DNA of 42,314 nucleotides from Arenicellales bacterium (lineage in GTDB: Bacteria; Pseudomonadota; Gammaproteobacteria; Arenicellales; Poriferihabitantaceae): contig JAPYNK010000090.1 of assembly GCA_028285825.1 (NCBI GenBank), positions 1 to 42,314 on the forward strand, read 5' to 3'. The notes beneath the pieces were generated by a model. That model searched no databases, had not been told where the DNA came from, and worked only from the letters and a program-made list of their open reading frames with translations. Shown one piece after another: positions 34,768 through 42,314 of the stretch. Numbering within the stretch: position 1 is the stretch's first letter; each line of letters opens with the position of its first letter. Made by a program: the position numbers and the translations under genes.

Positions 34768-36531
34768 TTACCGACTGGCACTTGTGACAATCGAATCTGT
34801 CTGAATCCGACCATCAAATGTTGAAACCAGTTCCTGAACCACCGGATCATTCAGGAATTCTTCCCTTGCCCGGTTCAGCTTCTCCTGGTCTACACGCTGG
34901 TCCCGCTCTGCAATAGACTCCTGACCATTGACCCGATTGTCGTCTTCTTCCCCGGAACTGACCTGAAATCGTACTGGAATATTGAGCTTCGTTTTGCAGG
35001 TCTCCTCAACCTGTTTCATTCTTTCTTCGGAAAAATAAGCTGCCCCGTTTCGAATCTGAACTTTCAGGGTATCACCGTCAACAGACTGGGGAATCATGTG
35101 CTTCAGCATTTCCTTCGGAACGCCATTTACCTCCAAATCATTGATCAATGCTTCCCACCTGGATTGATCAAGAAGTTCCTTGAGATCAAGCTGAGCCCAT
35201 TTTGAGCGGCTGATATCCAATGAGCTGGCCTGATCGCCAGATTCCTCACTCCCTGAAACCTGGCTGGATTCACCGGGACCTGGAGGCGATTTTTTTTGGG
35301 CATTGACTTCTTCCGTGACCTTTAATGAGCCTGGCTCGGCACTAACCGGCTCGGCAACCGCATTTGGTTCAGTCGGCAGTGATTCAGGGCTACCTGTCCG
35401 GTTTTGATCTGCCTGGGTACTCCCTGCTTTCCCTGAAGACACTCTTGGTTCCGGCAAAAAGGCCAGCATCCTGAGCACAGTCATCTCAAAACCACTGTGA
35501 TAATCAGGTGCAAAATCAATGTCACGCTTGCCGGAAACACCAATTTGATAGAGCAGTTGCAGGGTCTCTGGATCCGATTTTTCCGCTAACGGAGCAATCA
35601 CGCCAATCTCTATGTCCTTCCAGCGGCTTGCTTCCGGAGCCACCTGATAAAGTGCGGTATTGTGAATCAGCAAAAGCAGATCATCGAGAGCCGAGGAATA
35701 ATCAACAGCACGTTCAGTGAGTCTGGATATGACATTCAGTGAGGCATCGGCTTCATGTTTCAGAATACTGGACAACAGATCCGAAATAATGCTGTCATCA
35801 ATCATCCCAAGCATCTCACGGACCGCATCTCGAGTTAATGCACCATTGGTGTAGGCAATCGCCTGATCAAGCAAACTCAATGAATCCCTGACGCTTCCAT
35901 CACCACAGCGGGCAACCAGTTTCACGGCCGCAGAATCAAATTCGACTTCCTCGAGCCTGAGGATTTTTTCGAGCTGATCCGTCAGCTGATAGGTATTCAT
36001 TGATTTCAGGTTGAACTGAATACACCTTGAAAGAATGGTGGCTGGCAGTTTCTGAGGATCGGTGGTTGCCAGCAGAAACTTCACATGCTCAGGGGGTTCT
36101 TCGAGCGTCTTCAACAGCGCGTTGAAACTGTGGGTCGAGAGCATGTGCACTTCGTCAATCAGGTAAATCTTGAAGCGGCCCATGCTTGGCGAGTACTGGA
36201 CATTCTCAAGCAATTCCCGAGTATCATCAACTCTGGTTCTTGATGCGGCATCGACCTCAATCAAGTCTATGAAGCTTCCATCATCAATGCCGGTGCACGC
36301 AGTGCACTCACCGCATGGCTCGGAAACGATTCCCGTTTCACAGTTCAAGGCCTTGGAAAATATGCGGGCAAGCGTAGTCTTGCCGACTCCCCGTGTGCCG
36401 CTGAACAGGAAACCATGGTGGATTCGCTGGCTTTGCAGTGCGTGAGTCAATGCCGAAACGACATGCTCTTGACCAATAACCTCAGAAAATTTCCTGGGGC
36501 GCCATTTTCGGGCAAGGGCTTGATAACTCAT
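34768..36531 (-). CDS. dnaX: DNA polymerase III tau/gamma subunit
   Basis: Clamp-loader ATPase; the full tau form also links polymerase cores and the DnaB helicase. The AAA+ motifs are clear: Walker A GTRGVGKT (residues 45-52), a four-Cys zinc module (Cys64, 73, 76, 79), Walker B YLIDEVH (near 125) and the LLATTDPQ sensor. Domain III ends near residue 365, followed by a Pro/Ser/Glu-rich linker and a tau-specific C-terminus, 587 residues in all. At codons 412-414 an A8 run (35290-35297) forms a correctly phased A-AAA-AAA slippery site. A -1 shift would add six residues and stop, giving a gamma-like product of about 420 residues. Confidence 0.96.
   Translation of the reverse strand: MSYQALARKWRPRKFSEVIGQEHVVSALTHALQSQRIHHGFLFSGTRGVGKTTLARIFSKALNCETGIVSEPCGECTACTGIDDGSFIDLIEVDAASRTRVDDTRELLENVQYSPSMGRFKIYLIDEVHMLSTHSFNALLKTLEEPPEHVKFLLATTDPQKLPATILSRCIQFNLKSMNTYQLTDQLEKILRLEEVEFDSAAVKLVARCGDGSVRDSLSLLDQAIAYTNGALTRDAVREMLGMIDDSIISDLLSSILKHEADASLNVISRLTERAVDYSSALDDLLLLIHNTALYQVAPEASRWKDIEIGVIAPLAEKSDPETLQLLYQIGVSGKRDIDFAPDYHSGFEMTVLRMLAFLPEPRVSSGKAGSTQADQNRTGSPESLPTEPNAVAEPVSAEPGSLKVTEEVNAQKKSPPGPGESSQVSGSEESGDQASSLDISRSKWAQLDLKELLDQSRWEALINDLEVNGVPKEMLKHMIPQSVDGDTLKVQIRNGAAYFSEERMKQVEETCKTKLNIPVRFQVSSGEEDDNRVNGQESIAERDQRVDQEKLNRAREEFLNDPVVQELVSTFDGRIQTDSIVTSASR
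35276..35320 (-). promoter_or_regulatory. Probable programmed -1 frameshift site in dnaX
   Basis: Codons CAA AAA AAA TCG contain the heptamer A-AAA-AAA in the right phase. The -1 frame reads ATC GCC TCC AGG TCC CGG and then TGA. About 10 nt upstream a GGAAGAAG stretch resembles the internal Shine-Dalgarno element that stimulates the E. coli dnaX shift. A weak pairing (CTCC with GGGAG) lies downstream. Confidence 0.55.
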
Positions 36532-36676
36532 TGATTAACCATTTTATGCTCGGACAGTGCAAGGCAGCCCTGAAACATTCCCGAGTTTCGTCAATTCGGG
36601 CCTGGGTTCTGAATTGCCTCGTATTGACCCGCGATGAATGATTCGAATCCCATGTTCATTTTTTCAAGGCAGTGGT

Positions 36677-36788
36677 GGCGGATCAAATGCGTCCGATTCT
36701 GACACCCATGATTACTGTTGCGGCTGCTTCCTTCCGGACCTGACCGGGTTCACAGTTCATGCCATCAGAGAGACCCACTCTCACCGCC
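36677..36788 (-). ncRNA. ffs: 4.5S RNA of the signal recognition particle
   Basis: The apical Ffh-binding domain is unmistakable: GGTCAGGTCCGGAAGGAAGC with the GGAA tetraloop and the conserved asymmetric loop. The flanks fold into one long helix. GGCGG at the 5' end pairs with CCGCC at the 3' end, then GAGTGGGTCT with GGACGCATTT (one mismatch), giving a 112-nt rod. The ends are set by this pairing and could differ by a few bases. It lies upstream of dnaX on the same strand, a common gammaproteobacterial position. It works with Ffh and FtsY in co-translational membrane targeting. Confidence 0.94.
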
Positions 36789-36797
36789 ATGAACATC

Positions 36798-36827
36798 AGT
36801 ATTGATGATGCCGCAATTGTAATGCAA
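36798..36827 (-). promoter_or_regulatory. Candidate ffs promoter
   Basis: Minus-strand TTGCAT (36822-36827), an 18-bp spacer and AATACT (36798-36803), about 9 nt before the mature 5' end of the 4.5S RNA. Confidence 0.5.
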
Positions 36828-36867
36828 TTCAGCCATCTTGTGGAATAGCGCAATTGCATGAAAGCCG

Positions 36868-36885
36868 CGATATTTGCCAATATCG
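36868..36885 (-). terminator. Hairpin after gmaS
   Basis: A perfect 7-bp stem, CGATATT-GGCA-AATATCG, lies 60 nt past the gmaS stop. Only a short T tract follows, so it is a weak terminator or a transcript-end stabiliser. Confidence 0.4.
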
Positions 36886-36944
36886 GGCTAATCCCGAAGC
36901 ACCCTGGCACTCTCTGACATCATCAGGCAATGTCGGTCCAGGTA

Positions 36945-38252
36945 CTAGCAATCAAGAGTATGGTCTCGCTCCCAGTCGGTCAGTGTACGAGTAAAGTCGT
37001 TCCAGTCATCCAGCTTCAGCTTGCAATAGGCATTCACTAATTCATCGCCAAGCTGGGCTCGAAGCTCCTTGCTTTTTTCGGTCAGGCGGATTGCATCGAG
37101 CAAGTTGAGTGGAAGTTTCTTGAGTCCTTTTGTCTTGTGCGCTTCCTCATACATGTTGATGTCGAGACGTTTGCCCGGAGCACGTTCGTGTGCCATGCCA
37201 TCCATGCCCGCTGCCAGTATCCCGGCCTGCAGCAGGTACGGATTTGTTGCTCCATCCATCAGGCGCAATTCAAACCTTCCTGCATCAGGAATACGAATCA
37301 TATGGGTACGGTTGTTGCCGCCGTAGCTGACCGCATTGGGAGACCATGACGCACCCGAAAGCGTGGCTGGCGCATTAATTCGCTTATAACTGTTTACAGT
37401 CGGATTGAAAATTGAACACAGCGACTGAACATTGTGAATGATTCCGCCAAGGAACGAATAGGCCAGGACAGAGAGACCCATCTCGTCTTTGTCATCCAGA
37501 AACAGATTCTTCTTGCCACTTGCATTCCAAAGGGATACATGCGCATGACATCCGTTGCCGGTCAAATTCAAAAATGGCTTGGGCATGAAAGTTGCCCTCA
37601 AGCCATGATTCTCGGCAATCTGCTTAACCATGTATTTGAAGAACACATGGCGGTCGGCTGTTTTCAGGCAGTCGTCATACTCCCAGTTCATCTCAAACTG
37701 CCCATTCGCATCTTCATGGTCATTCTGATACGGTTCCCAGCCCAGATTGATCATGCTGTCACAGATTTCACTGATTACATCATAACGACGCATGAGTGCC
37801 GCCTGATCATAACAAGGCTTTGACTGTATATCGCGGGAATCTGCGATGGCCGTACCGTCTGGACTGACCAGGAAATACTCACACTCAACTCCGGTTTTCA
37901 GGCGATACCCTTGCTGGGCTGCTTTGGCAATTTGGTTCTTGAGGGCCACGCGCGGCGATGCCTGAATTTCCTCGCCATCGATATAGAGATCTCCGGCCAG
38001 CCAACCCACCTCAGGCTTCCAGGGGAGCTGAATGAGGCTGTCCGGATCGGGAATTGCAAACATATCACCATCGGCCGGGCTCATATCCAGCCAGGCGGCA
38101 AATCCGGCAAATCCTGCACCCTCGATTTGCATGTCAGCAATGGCTCTTGCCGGGACCAGTTTTGACCGAAGCACACCGAACAAGTCCACGAAGCTGATTA
38201 GAAAATACTTGATGCCCCCTTCTTTAGCGACTTTTGCAAGATCAATGCTCAT
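36945..38252 (-). CDS. gmaS: Type III glutamine-synthetase-like ligase, probable gamma-glutamylmethylamide synthetase
   Basis: An ATP-dependent ligase of the glutamine synthetase superfamily, about 435 residues. Active-site segments are visible: GVECEYFL (metal/glutamate), the HEDANGQFEMNW loop, GNGCHAHVSLW, and the ATP/phosphate-binding NPTVNSYKR with RFELRLMDG. It ends the operon after the three glutamate-synthase-like genes. In N-methylglutamate-pathway bacteria this neighbour joins methylamine to glutamate; in rhizobia the same family is called GlnT. The context favours GmaS, but a glutamine-forming role cannot be excluded from sequence. The ATG at 38250-38252 (MSIDLAKVAKEGG) was preferred to a start four codons upstream. 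Confidence 0.8.
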   Translation of the reverse strand: MSIDLAKVAKEGGIKYFLISFVDLFGVLRSKLVPARAIADMQIEGAGFAGFAAWLDMSPADGDMFAIPDPDSLIQLPWKPEVGWLAGDLYIDGEEIQASPRVALKNQIAKAAQQGYRLKTGVECEYFLVSPDGTAIADSRDIQSKPCYDQAALMRRYDVISEICDSMINLGWEPYQNDHEDANGQFEMNWEYDDCLKTADRHVFFKYMVKQIAENHGLRATFMPKPFLNLTGNGCHAHVSLWNASGKKNLFLDDKDEMGLSVLAYSFLGGIIHNVQSLCSIFNPTVNSYKRINAPATLSGASWSPNAVSYGGNNRTHMIRIPDAGRFELRLMDGATNPYLLQAGILAAGMDGMAHERAPGKRLDINMYEEAHKTKGLKKLPLNLLDAIRLTEKSKELRAQLGDELVNAYCKLKLDDWNDFTRTLTDWERDHTLDC

Positions 38253-38315
38253 TTTTCTACCCATGTATGTGTCATAGTACTCGAAACTGTACAGTGCTTG
38301 ATCATCCAGGCCTGT

Positions 38316-39647
38316 TTACAGTTTGTGTTCAAATCCCGGAATCCAATCTGTCCCGGCCAATGGTACTCTGGCCATTGCCGAGGATTCGACGGTCAGGGCT
38401 ATCAAGTCCTCGCGCTCAAGATTTCGCACATTGGTTTTGCCGGCGGCACGTGCCAGCGTCTGCAATTCAAGCGTCATGACCCGAAGGTAATTTGCGACTC
38501 TTCGTCCAGCTATGTCAGGATCGAGACGCTTTCCCAGCTCAGGGTTCTGGGTTGAGATACCAGTCGGATCCTGCCCGTCCTGATAATCATCGTAAAACCC
38601 TGCGCTCGTGCCTAGCTCATTATACCTCTTCTCAAATTCCGGTGAATTGTCACCCATCGCAATCAGTGCAGCTGTGCCAATCGATACGGCATCGGCACCC
38701 AGTGCCAGTGCTTTGGCCACATCGGCGCCCGAACGAATGCCGCCCGAGACAATAAGCTGTACCTTGCGATGCATTCCGAGATCCTTGAGTGCATCCACGG
38801 CAATTCGAACGGCCGGCAATGTTGGAATGCCAACATGCTCGATAAAGACATCCTGAGTGGCAGCTGTTCCTCCCTGCATGCCATCAACTACCACTACATC
38901 GGCACCGGCCTTTACCGCCAGCTGTACATCAAAAAATGTCCGGGTTGCCCCAACCTTGATGTAGACCGGCACTTTCCAGTCGGTAATTTCCCGAAGCTCC
39001 TGAACCTTGATCTCGAGATCATCTGGACCTGTCCAGTCCGGATGCCTGCATGCACTTCGCTGATCAATGCCCTTTGGCAAATCACGCATTTCAGCAACTC
39101 GGTCGCTGATTTTCTGGCCGAGCAGCATTCCGCCGCCGCCAGGTTTGGCACCCTGGCCGACTACTATCTCAATAGCATCGGCCTTTCTCAAGTCGTCGGG
39201 ATTCATGCCGTAACGGGAGGGCAGGTATTGATAGACCAACAATCTTGAATGTTCCCGTTCTTCGGGTGTCATCCCCCCATCACCGGTTGTGGTGCTGGTC
39301 CCAACCTCTGTTGCGCCGCGTGCCAATCCCTCCTTGGCCTGTGCCGACAAGGCCCCAAAGCTCATGCCAGCAATGGTGATTGGAGTTTCAATGACCAGAG
39401 GGTTTTCAGCAAAGCGGGTTCCCAGTGTAACCCGGGTATCGCACTTTTCGCGATAACCTTCGAGAGGATAGCGCGACATGCTTGCTCCGAGCAGAAGCAA
39501 GTCATCGAATGTCGGCAGCTTCCTTTTGGCACCGAATCCGCGGATATCGTAAATCCCCTCTCGGGCTGCTCTTTGAATTTCCCGGATTATCGGTCGCGAA
39601 AACGTTGCTGATTCCAAAAGCCAGCTCTGGTCAACTTCATTACTCAT
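38316..39647 (-). CDS. mgsC: FMN-binding glutamate-synthase-like protein (N-methylglutamate synthase large subunit)
   Basis: A 443-residue homologue of the FMN domain of glutamate synthase (also GlxD). The TIM-barrel FMN segments are clear: ITIAGMSFGALSAQAKEGLA, VVGQGAKPGGGGMLLGQKI, VVVVDGMQGGTAATQDVFIE and LIVSGGIRSGADVAKALALG. Where GltB has cysteines for its 3Fe-4S cluster before a GIxTQ motif, this protein reads YQDGQDPTGISTQ with none, so that cluster is probably absent. With MgsA and MgsB it would make N-methylglutamate from glutamate and methylamine equivalents. It follows mgsB by 11 nt. Confidence 0.82.
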   Translation of the reverse strand: MSNEVDQSWLLESATFSRPIIREIQRAAREGIYDIRGFGAKRKLPTFDDLLLLGASMSRYPLEGYREKCDTRVTLGTRFAENPLVIETPITIAGMSFGALSAQAKEGLARGATEVGTSTTTGDGGMTPEEREHSRLLVYQYLPSRYGMNPDDLRKADAIEIVVGQGAKPGGGGMLLGQKISDRVAEMRDLPKGIDQRSACRHPDWTGPDDLEIKVQELREITDWKVPVYIKVGATRTFFDVQLAVKAGADVVVVDGMQGGTAATQDVFIEHVGIPTLPAVRIAVDALKDLGMHRKVQLIVSGGIRSGADVAKALALGADAVSIGTAALIAMGDNSPEFEKRYNELGTSAGFYDDYQDGQDPTGISTQNPELGKRLDPDIAGRRVANYLRVMTLELQTLARAAGKTNVRNLEREDLIALTVESSAMARVPLAGTDWIPGFEHKL

Positions 39648-39658
39648 GGTTCACTCCG

Positions 39659-40333
39659 TCAATACAGACTGGCGTTGTCAACATCGAAATTATAAAGACG
39701 CCGCGCAGATCCATAGCGCTTGAACGCTCCAGCTGCGTAATCAAGTCCCGCCCTTTCCAGTAGTTTCCGGAGTTCCTGAATGTGTTCGTCCCCCATTGGT
39801 TTTTCGATGCAGTCTGTTCCGAGACTTGCGACCTTGCCCCGAACATAAATGCGTGCCTCGTAAATTGAATCTCCCATCGATTCTGCGGCATCGCCACAAA
39901 CCACCAGTCTGCCGGTCTGGGCCATGAACGCACTCATGTGACCAATGGATCCAGCAACGACAATGTCAAGCCCTTTAAGTGAAATACCGCATCTTGAGGA
40001 TGCATTACCCTCAATGATCAATAGTCCTCCATGTGCAGTTGCGCCACAATATTGTGAAGCATTGCCCATAATGCGGACAGTGCCTGACATCATATTCTCG
40101 GCAAGCCCGGGACCGGCATTTCCGCGTACCGTGATTTCGGCATGCTGATTCATGGCTGCACAGTAATAACCAACATGACCGTTTACCAGGACTTGACAGT
40201 TATGCAGCGCCCCGACGGCAATATTGTGGCTACCTGAAGGATTGTCCACCTCAACCTCGGCACCTTGTGATTCGGGTTCATGCAAATAACGATTGAGATG
40301 GCGAATGCCCTGCCCCGCCAGATCAAATTTCAT
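39659..40333 (-). CDS. mgsB: GXGXG-domain protein (N-methylglutamate synthase subunit B)
   Basis: A 224-residue protein matching the C-terminal GltB alpha beta-helix (GXGXG) domain, also called GlxC. Repeated turns are readable: NGHVGYYCAAMNQHAEITVR, GNAGPGLAENMMSGTVRIMG, GLDIVVAGSIGHMSAFMAQ and GDAAESMGDSIYEARIYVRG. In glutamate synthase this domain is structural, holding the other two catalytic parts together. Its ATG overlaps the mgsA stop in an ATGA, so the two are translationally coupled. The three separate genes mgsA, mgsB and mgsC correspond to three domains of one large GltB chain. Confidence 0.82.
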   Translation of the reverse strand: MKFDLAGQGIRHLNRYLHEPESQGAEVEVDNPSGSHNIAVGALHNCQVLVNGHVGYYCAAMNQHAEITVRGNAGPGLAENMMSGTVRIMGNASQYCGATAHGGLLIIEGNASSRCGISLKGLDIVVAGSIGHMSAFMAQTGRLVVCGDAAESMGDSIYEARIYVRGKVASLGTDCIEKPMGDEHIQELRKLLERAGLDYAAGAFKRYGSARRLYNFDVDNASLY

Positions 40334-41229
40334 GATTCACGTTCCCAGCTATAGACTGTTGCAGGATTGGGTTCCCAGACCCTGGCTTTTTCATTGCCGG
40401 GAAGTTGTGCGATTGAGCGATATTCCGAGGACATTGCAACCCAATCGTCTGTCTCGGCCAGAACTGCCGGTTTGCATGCAATCGGATCCCTGAGCACGGC
40501 AAAGCCATTTTTCGTTCCAATTGCAAACGTATAGAAACCATCGAGATCGGCAAGGGCTGCTTCCATGGACTCCTTCAAGGTTGCACCCTGTTTCAATCTC
40601 CAGGTCAGATACCCGGCTGCCACCTCGCTATCATTGTCGGTTTGAAACCGGATGCCGTCAGCTCGGAGGTTCTCTCTTAGCCGATTATGATTCGACAATG
40701 ACCCATTGTGAACCAGACACAAATCCATGCCGGTGCTGAAGGGATGAGAATGTTCCGTGGTTACCCGACTTTCGGTTGCCATGCGGGTATGCCCCAGCGC
40801 ATGGGTTCCCGTCATGTCGTCCAGACCGAACGTTTCGATCACTTCCCGGGGATGCCCCCTTTCCTTGTAAATTTCGATAGATCTTCCGTTACTGGTCATG
40901 CGAACTGCATCCAGATTGCCATCAATCCATTCGACCGCATGGTCACCGTCTACCGAAAGCAAGACGACGGCATGTGTTGCGATGGGTGCAACCTTTACCG
41001 TTGGATCCAGGCCTTCAGCGATTTGCCGCTCAATAAGCTGCCAATCCGTATCCTGATCTCCCTGAAGGGTGACTTTAATTGATTCAGTGCCTACGGTGTC
41101 ATGGTAAATGGCGATTCCTGCACTATCCGGCCCCCGATCTGCCATTTGAACAAGCATTGCTGACAGAAGCGAACCCAGGCTTGACTGCAATTCGGAGTTT
41201 TTCGTATACAACCCGACAATTCCGCACAT
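40330..41229 (-). CDS. mgsA: Class II glutamine amidotransferase (N-methylglutamate synthase subunit A)
   Basis: About 299 residues with an Ntn-hydrolase glutaminase fold (GlxB/MgsA). The nucleophile Cys2 in MCGIVGLYTKN fixes the start at 41227-41229. GHTRMATESRVTTEHSHPF, LVHNGSLSNHNRLRE and TDNDSEVAAGYLTW are the glutamine-binding elements. It is the first gene of the operon, with its own promoter 80 nt upstream. In glutamate synthase this domain releases ammonia; in N-methylglutamate synthase it would process the gamma-glutamyl donor supplied by GmaS. That role is known for the family, while its use here is inferred from context. Confidence 0.85.
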   Translation of the reverse strand: MCGIVGLYTKNSELQSSLGSLLSAMLVQMADRGPDSAGIAIYHDTVGTESIKVTLQGDQDTDWQLIERQIAEGLDPTVKVAPIATHAVVLLSVDGDHAVEWIDGNLDAVRMTSNGRSIEIYKERGHPREVIETFGLDDMTGTHALGHTRMATESRVTTEHSHPFSTGMDLCLVHNGSLSNHNRLRENLRADGIRFQTDNDSEVAAGYLTWRLKQGATLKESMEAALADLDGFYTFAIGTKNGFAVLRDPIACKPAVLAETDDWVAMSSEYRSIAQLPGNEKARVWEPNPATVYSWERES

Positions 41230-41281
41230 TGCGCAAAACTCATGTAAACATTGAAAGTGAACAAGGAACAGCAAACCTGAA

Positions 41282-41311
41282 ATTCTAAACTATTCACACA
41301 CTCCCATGCAA
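41282..41311 (-). promoter_or_regulatory. Promoter of the mgsABC-gmaS operon
   Basis: Minus-strand TTGCAT (41306-41311), an 18-bp spacer and TAGAAT (41282-41287), in the 113-bp gap after the regulator gene. The predicted leader is about 45 nt. The adjacent regulator is the likely controller, but no clear palindrome was found. Confidence 0.6.
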
Positions 41312-41342
41312 CTAATTTTACTCAAGGGAAAATGTCACTGGC

Positions 41343-41945
41343 CTAGATTCGACCTACAATCACCGCCAAGAAACGTATTGGAAGGGTTATCAGCTCTTCA
41401 GGGCCATGCGGTGAATCCGGGTCGAAATACAGAGAGTCTCCCTCTTTCAGTCGATAAAGCTTATTGGCATGCCGGTACACAACTTCCCCATCAAGCATGT
41501 AGATGAATTCGACTCCCTCGTGTTGAAACATCGGAAAGACCTCTGATTTCTCAGTCAACGTAATCAGGTAAGGCTCAACCCGTGGGGAGTTGTCGCTTGA
41601 ATGGTGACCAAGCAATTGATACTGATGACCTGACCGGGTTCCCTGTCGCTCAATCGTCAATCCATGTCCTGATCTGACAACGGTTGCTTCGCGAATCTCC
41701 TCGTACATTCTGAAGAAGGCGGTTACTGGCACATTCAGGGCTTTTGACAATGCATTCAAGGTTGCAAGTGAAGGAGAGGTCAGACCATTTTCAACTTTGG
41801 AGAGCATACTGACAGACAACCCTGCCTGACGGGCGAGATCGGCGACCGTAACTTCTTCACGGATCCTGAACTCTCTTATCTGCCGTCCAATCGCAAGTTC
41901 AAGGCTGTTTTCTGGCGATTTGATGAATTGTTCAGATTCGCTCAT
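41343..41945 (-). CDS. XRE-family transcriptional regulator with cupin domain
   Basis: A 200-residue two-domain regulator. The N-terminal helix-turn-helix (about residues 20-75; TVADLARQAGLSVSMLSKVE with NGLTSPSLATLNALSKAL) is joined to a C-terminal cupin (about 110-195; FPMFQHEGVEFIYMLDGEVV, then YRLKEGDSLYFDPDSPHGPE). This PuuR-like design usually senses a small metabolite, often an amine or amino acid, through the cupin. It lies directly upstream of mgsABC-gmaS on the same strand and probably controls that operon and itself. The ATG at 41943-41945 is the first in frame. Confidence 0.9.
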   Translation of the reverse strand: MSESEQFIKSPENSLELAIGRQIREFRIREEVTVADLARQAGLSVSMLSKVENGLTSPSLATLNALSKALNVPVTAFFRMYEEIREATVVRSGHGLTIERQGTRSGHQYQLLGHHSSDNSPRVEPYLITLTEKSEVFPMFQHEGVEFIYMLDGEVVYRHANKLYRLKEGDSLYFDPDSPHGPEELITLPIRFLAVIVGRI

Positions 41946-41973
41946 CTAATCCGAATTTCTGTGGCCTGAATAA

Positions 41974-42001
41974 ATCATAACACTTCAAGAATGACGTACA
42001 A
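41974..42001 (-). promoter_or_regulatory. Candidate promoter of the XRE-cupin regulator
   Basis: Minus-strand TTGTAC (41996-42001), a 16-bp spacer and TATGAT (41974-41979), 28 bp before the start codon. Confidence 0.5.
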
Positions 42002-42057
42002 GCCAAATCATGTCAATGTCATGTGCGGGTTCACCGCATACGAGACTGCGGGTTCGG

Positions 42058-42314
42058 TCATGCACATTGTTGAAGGTACTCCATTGGGGTCATGAGTTCA
42101 AGTGCATAGTGAGGCCTCTGGCAGTTGCAGCAATGCCAGCAGCTGGTGAGCGTGTCCCTGGCCTCGCGGACACGAGTTCACCGGCATACCGGCTCCGGAA
42201 CTCGACCCTGCGCCGTCACTGGCCCACTCGACGACCCCGTTCAGCGCGGGGCTTCCGGGCGGCTGCACGGACAGAGGGATTGTCATCTCCCTTACGGCCG
42301 TCTCTCATGCACCA
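42058..42314 (-). pseudogene. Degraded IS481/IS3-like transposase, C-terminal part
   Basis: Three pieces of an integrase-core transposase lie in different frames. Reading inward from the right edge, they are a PGSPALNGVVE segment (the usual P-x-SP-x-LNG-x-VE of the catalytic core end), then RVEFRSRYAGELVSA, then REARDTL with NCQRPHYALELMTPMEYL, ending at a TGA at 42058-42060. The last piece matches the standard DYN-x-x-RPH-x-AL-x-x-TP tail. At least two frameshifts separate them, so the gene is dead. The element continues outside the window. Sequence just past the stop (42010-42057) may hold its end, but no inverted repeat can be confirmed. Confidence 0.75.

Noticed and set aside
1-42314. CRISPR array, prophage or integrative element
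   Set aside because: No regularly spaced repeats, cas genes, integrase or structural phage genes were seen; the only mobile trace is the dead transposase at the right edge.

Overview
The window looks like a stretch of a gammaproteobacterial chromosome. Several gene neighbourhoods support this: truA-trpF-accD-folC-(SPOR protein)-cvpA-purF in the order seen in Pseudomonas-like genomes, rimP-nusA-infB-rbfA-truB, ffs-dnaX-ybaB-recR, and an ilvBNC operon next to pssA/psd. Both tRNA genes encode their CCA ends. No rRNA, CRISPR array, plasmid or phage block is visible. Base composition looks moderate, except for one GC-richer decayed stretch at about 22.8-23.7 kb. I cannot name the species. An ankyrin-repeat protein, several decayed stretches and an insertion-sequence relic would fit a genome with host-associated or reductive history, but that is inference.

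Layout from left to right. 1-2.0 kb: the edge of an unrecognised gene and an ankyrin-repeat protein. 2.0-8.8 kb, all minus strand: pssA, psd, the branched-chain amino-acid operon ilvB-ilvN-ilvC, the tRNA methylthiotransferase gene mtaB and an IscA-type Fe-S protein. 9.1-10.8 kb, plus strand: a frameshifted AAA ATPase and a decayed fragment. 10.9-14.3 kb: maf converging on uvrB, then a deoxyinosine glycosylase. 14.4-16.0 kb: tRNA-Asn, a small tRNA-binding protein, a large unexplained hairpin and a Phd/VapC toxin-antitoxin pair with a well-formed self-regulated promoter. 16.4-22.7 kb: the rimP-nusA-infB-rbfA-truB operon, preceded by a promoter, a near-perfect palindrome and an attenuator-like terminator. 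22.7-23.9 kb: decayed sequence separating the operon from initiator tRNA and cysS. 26.3 kb: lpxH on the plus strand. 27.0-33.6 kb: purF, cvpA, a SPOR protein, folC, accD, trpF and truA. 33.8-36.8 kb: recR, ybaB, dnaX and the 4.5S signal recognition particle RNA.

The most distinctive metabolic locus is at 36.9-41.9 kb. It holds an XRE-cupin regulator followed by a class II amidotransferase, a GXGXG protein, an FMN-binding glutamate-synthase-like protein and a type III glutamine-synthetase-like enzyme. This is the synthetic half of the N-methylglutamate route for methylated amines (MgsABC plus GmaS, also called GlxBCD/GlnT). The dehydrogenase half (MgdABCD) is not in the window. A degraded IS481-like transposase lies just beyond it at the right edge.

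No wholly new multi-gene system is evident. The observations most worth a second look are a probable programmed -1 frameshift site in dnaX, an initiator tRNA with a U1-U72 end pair, attenuator and palindrome elements in the nusA operon leader, a palindrome over the iscA promoter region, an 82-nt orphan hairpin, and the split N-methylglutamate gene set.
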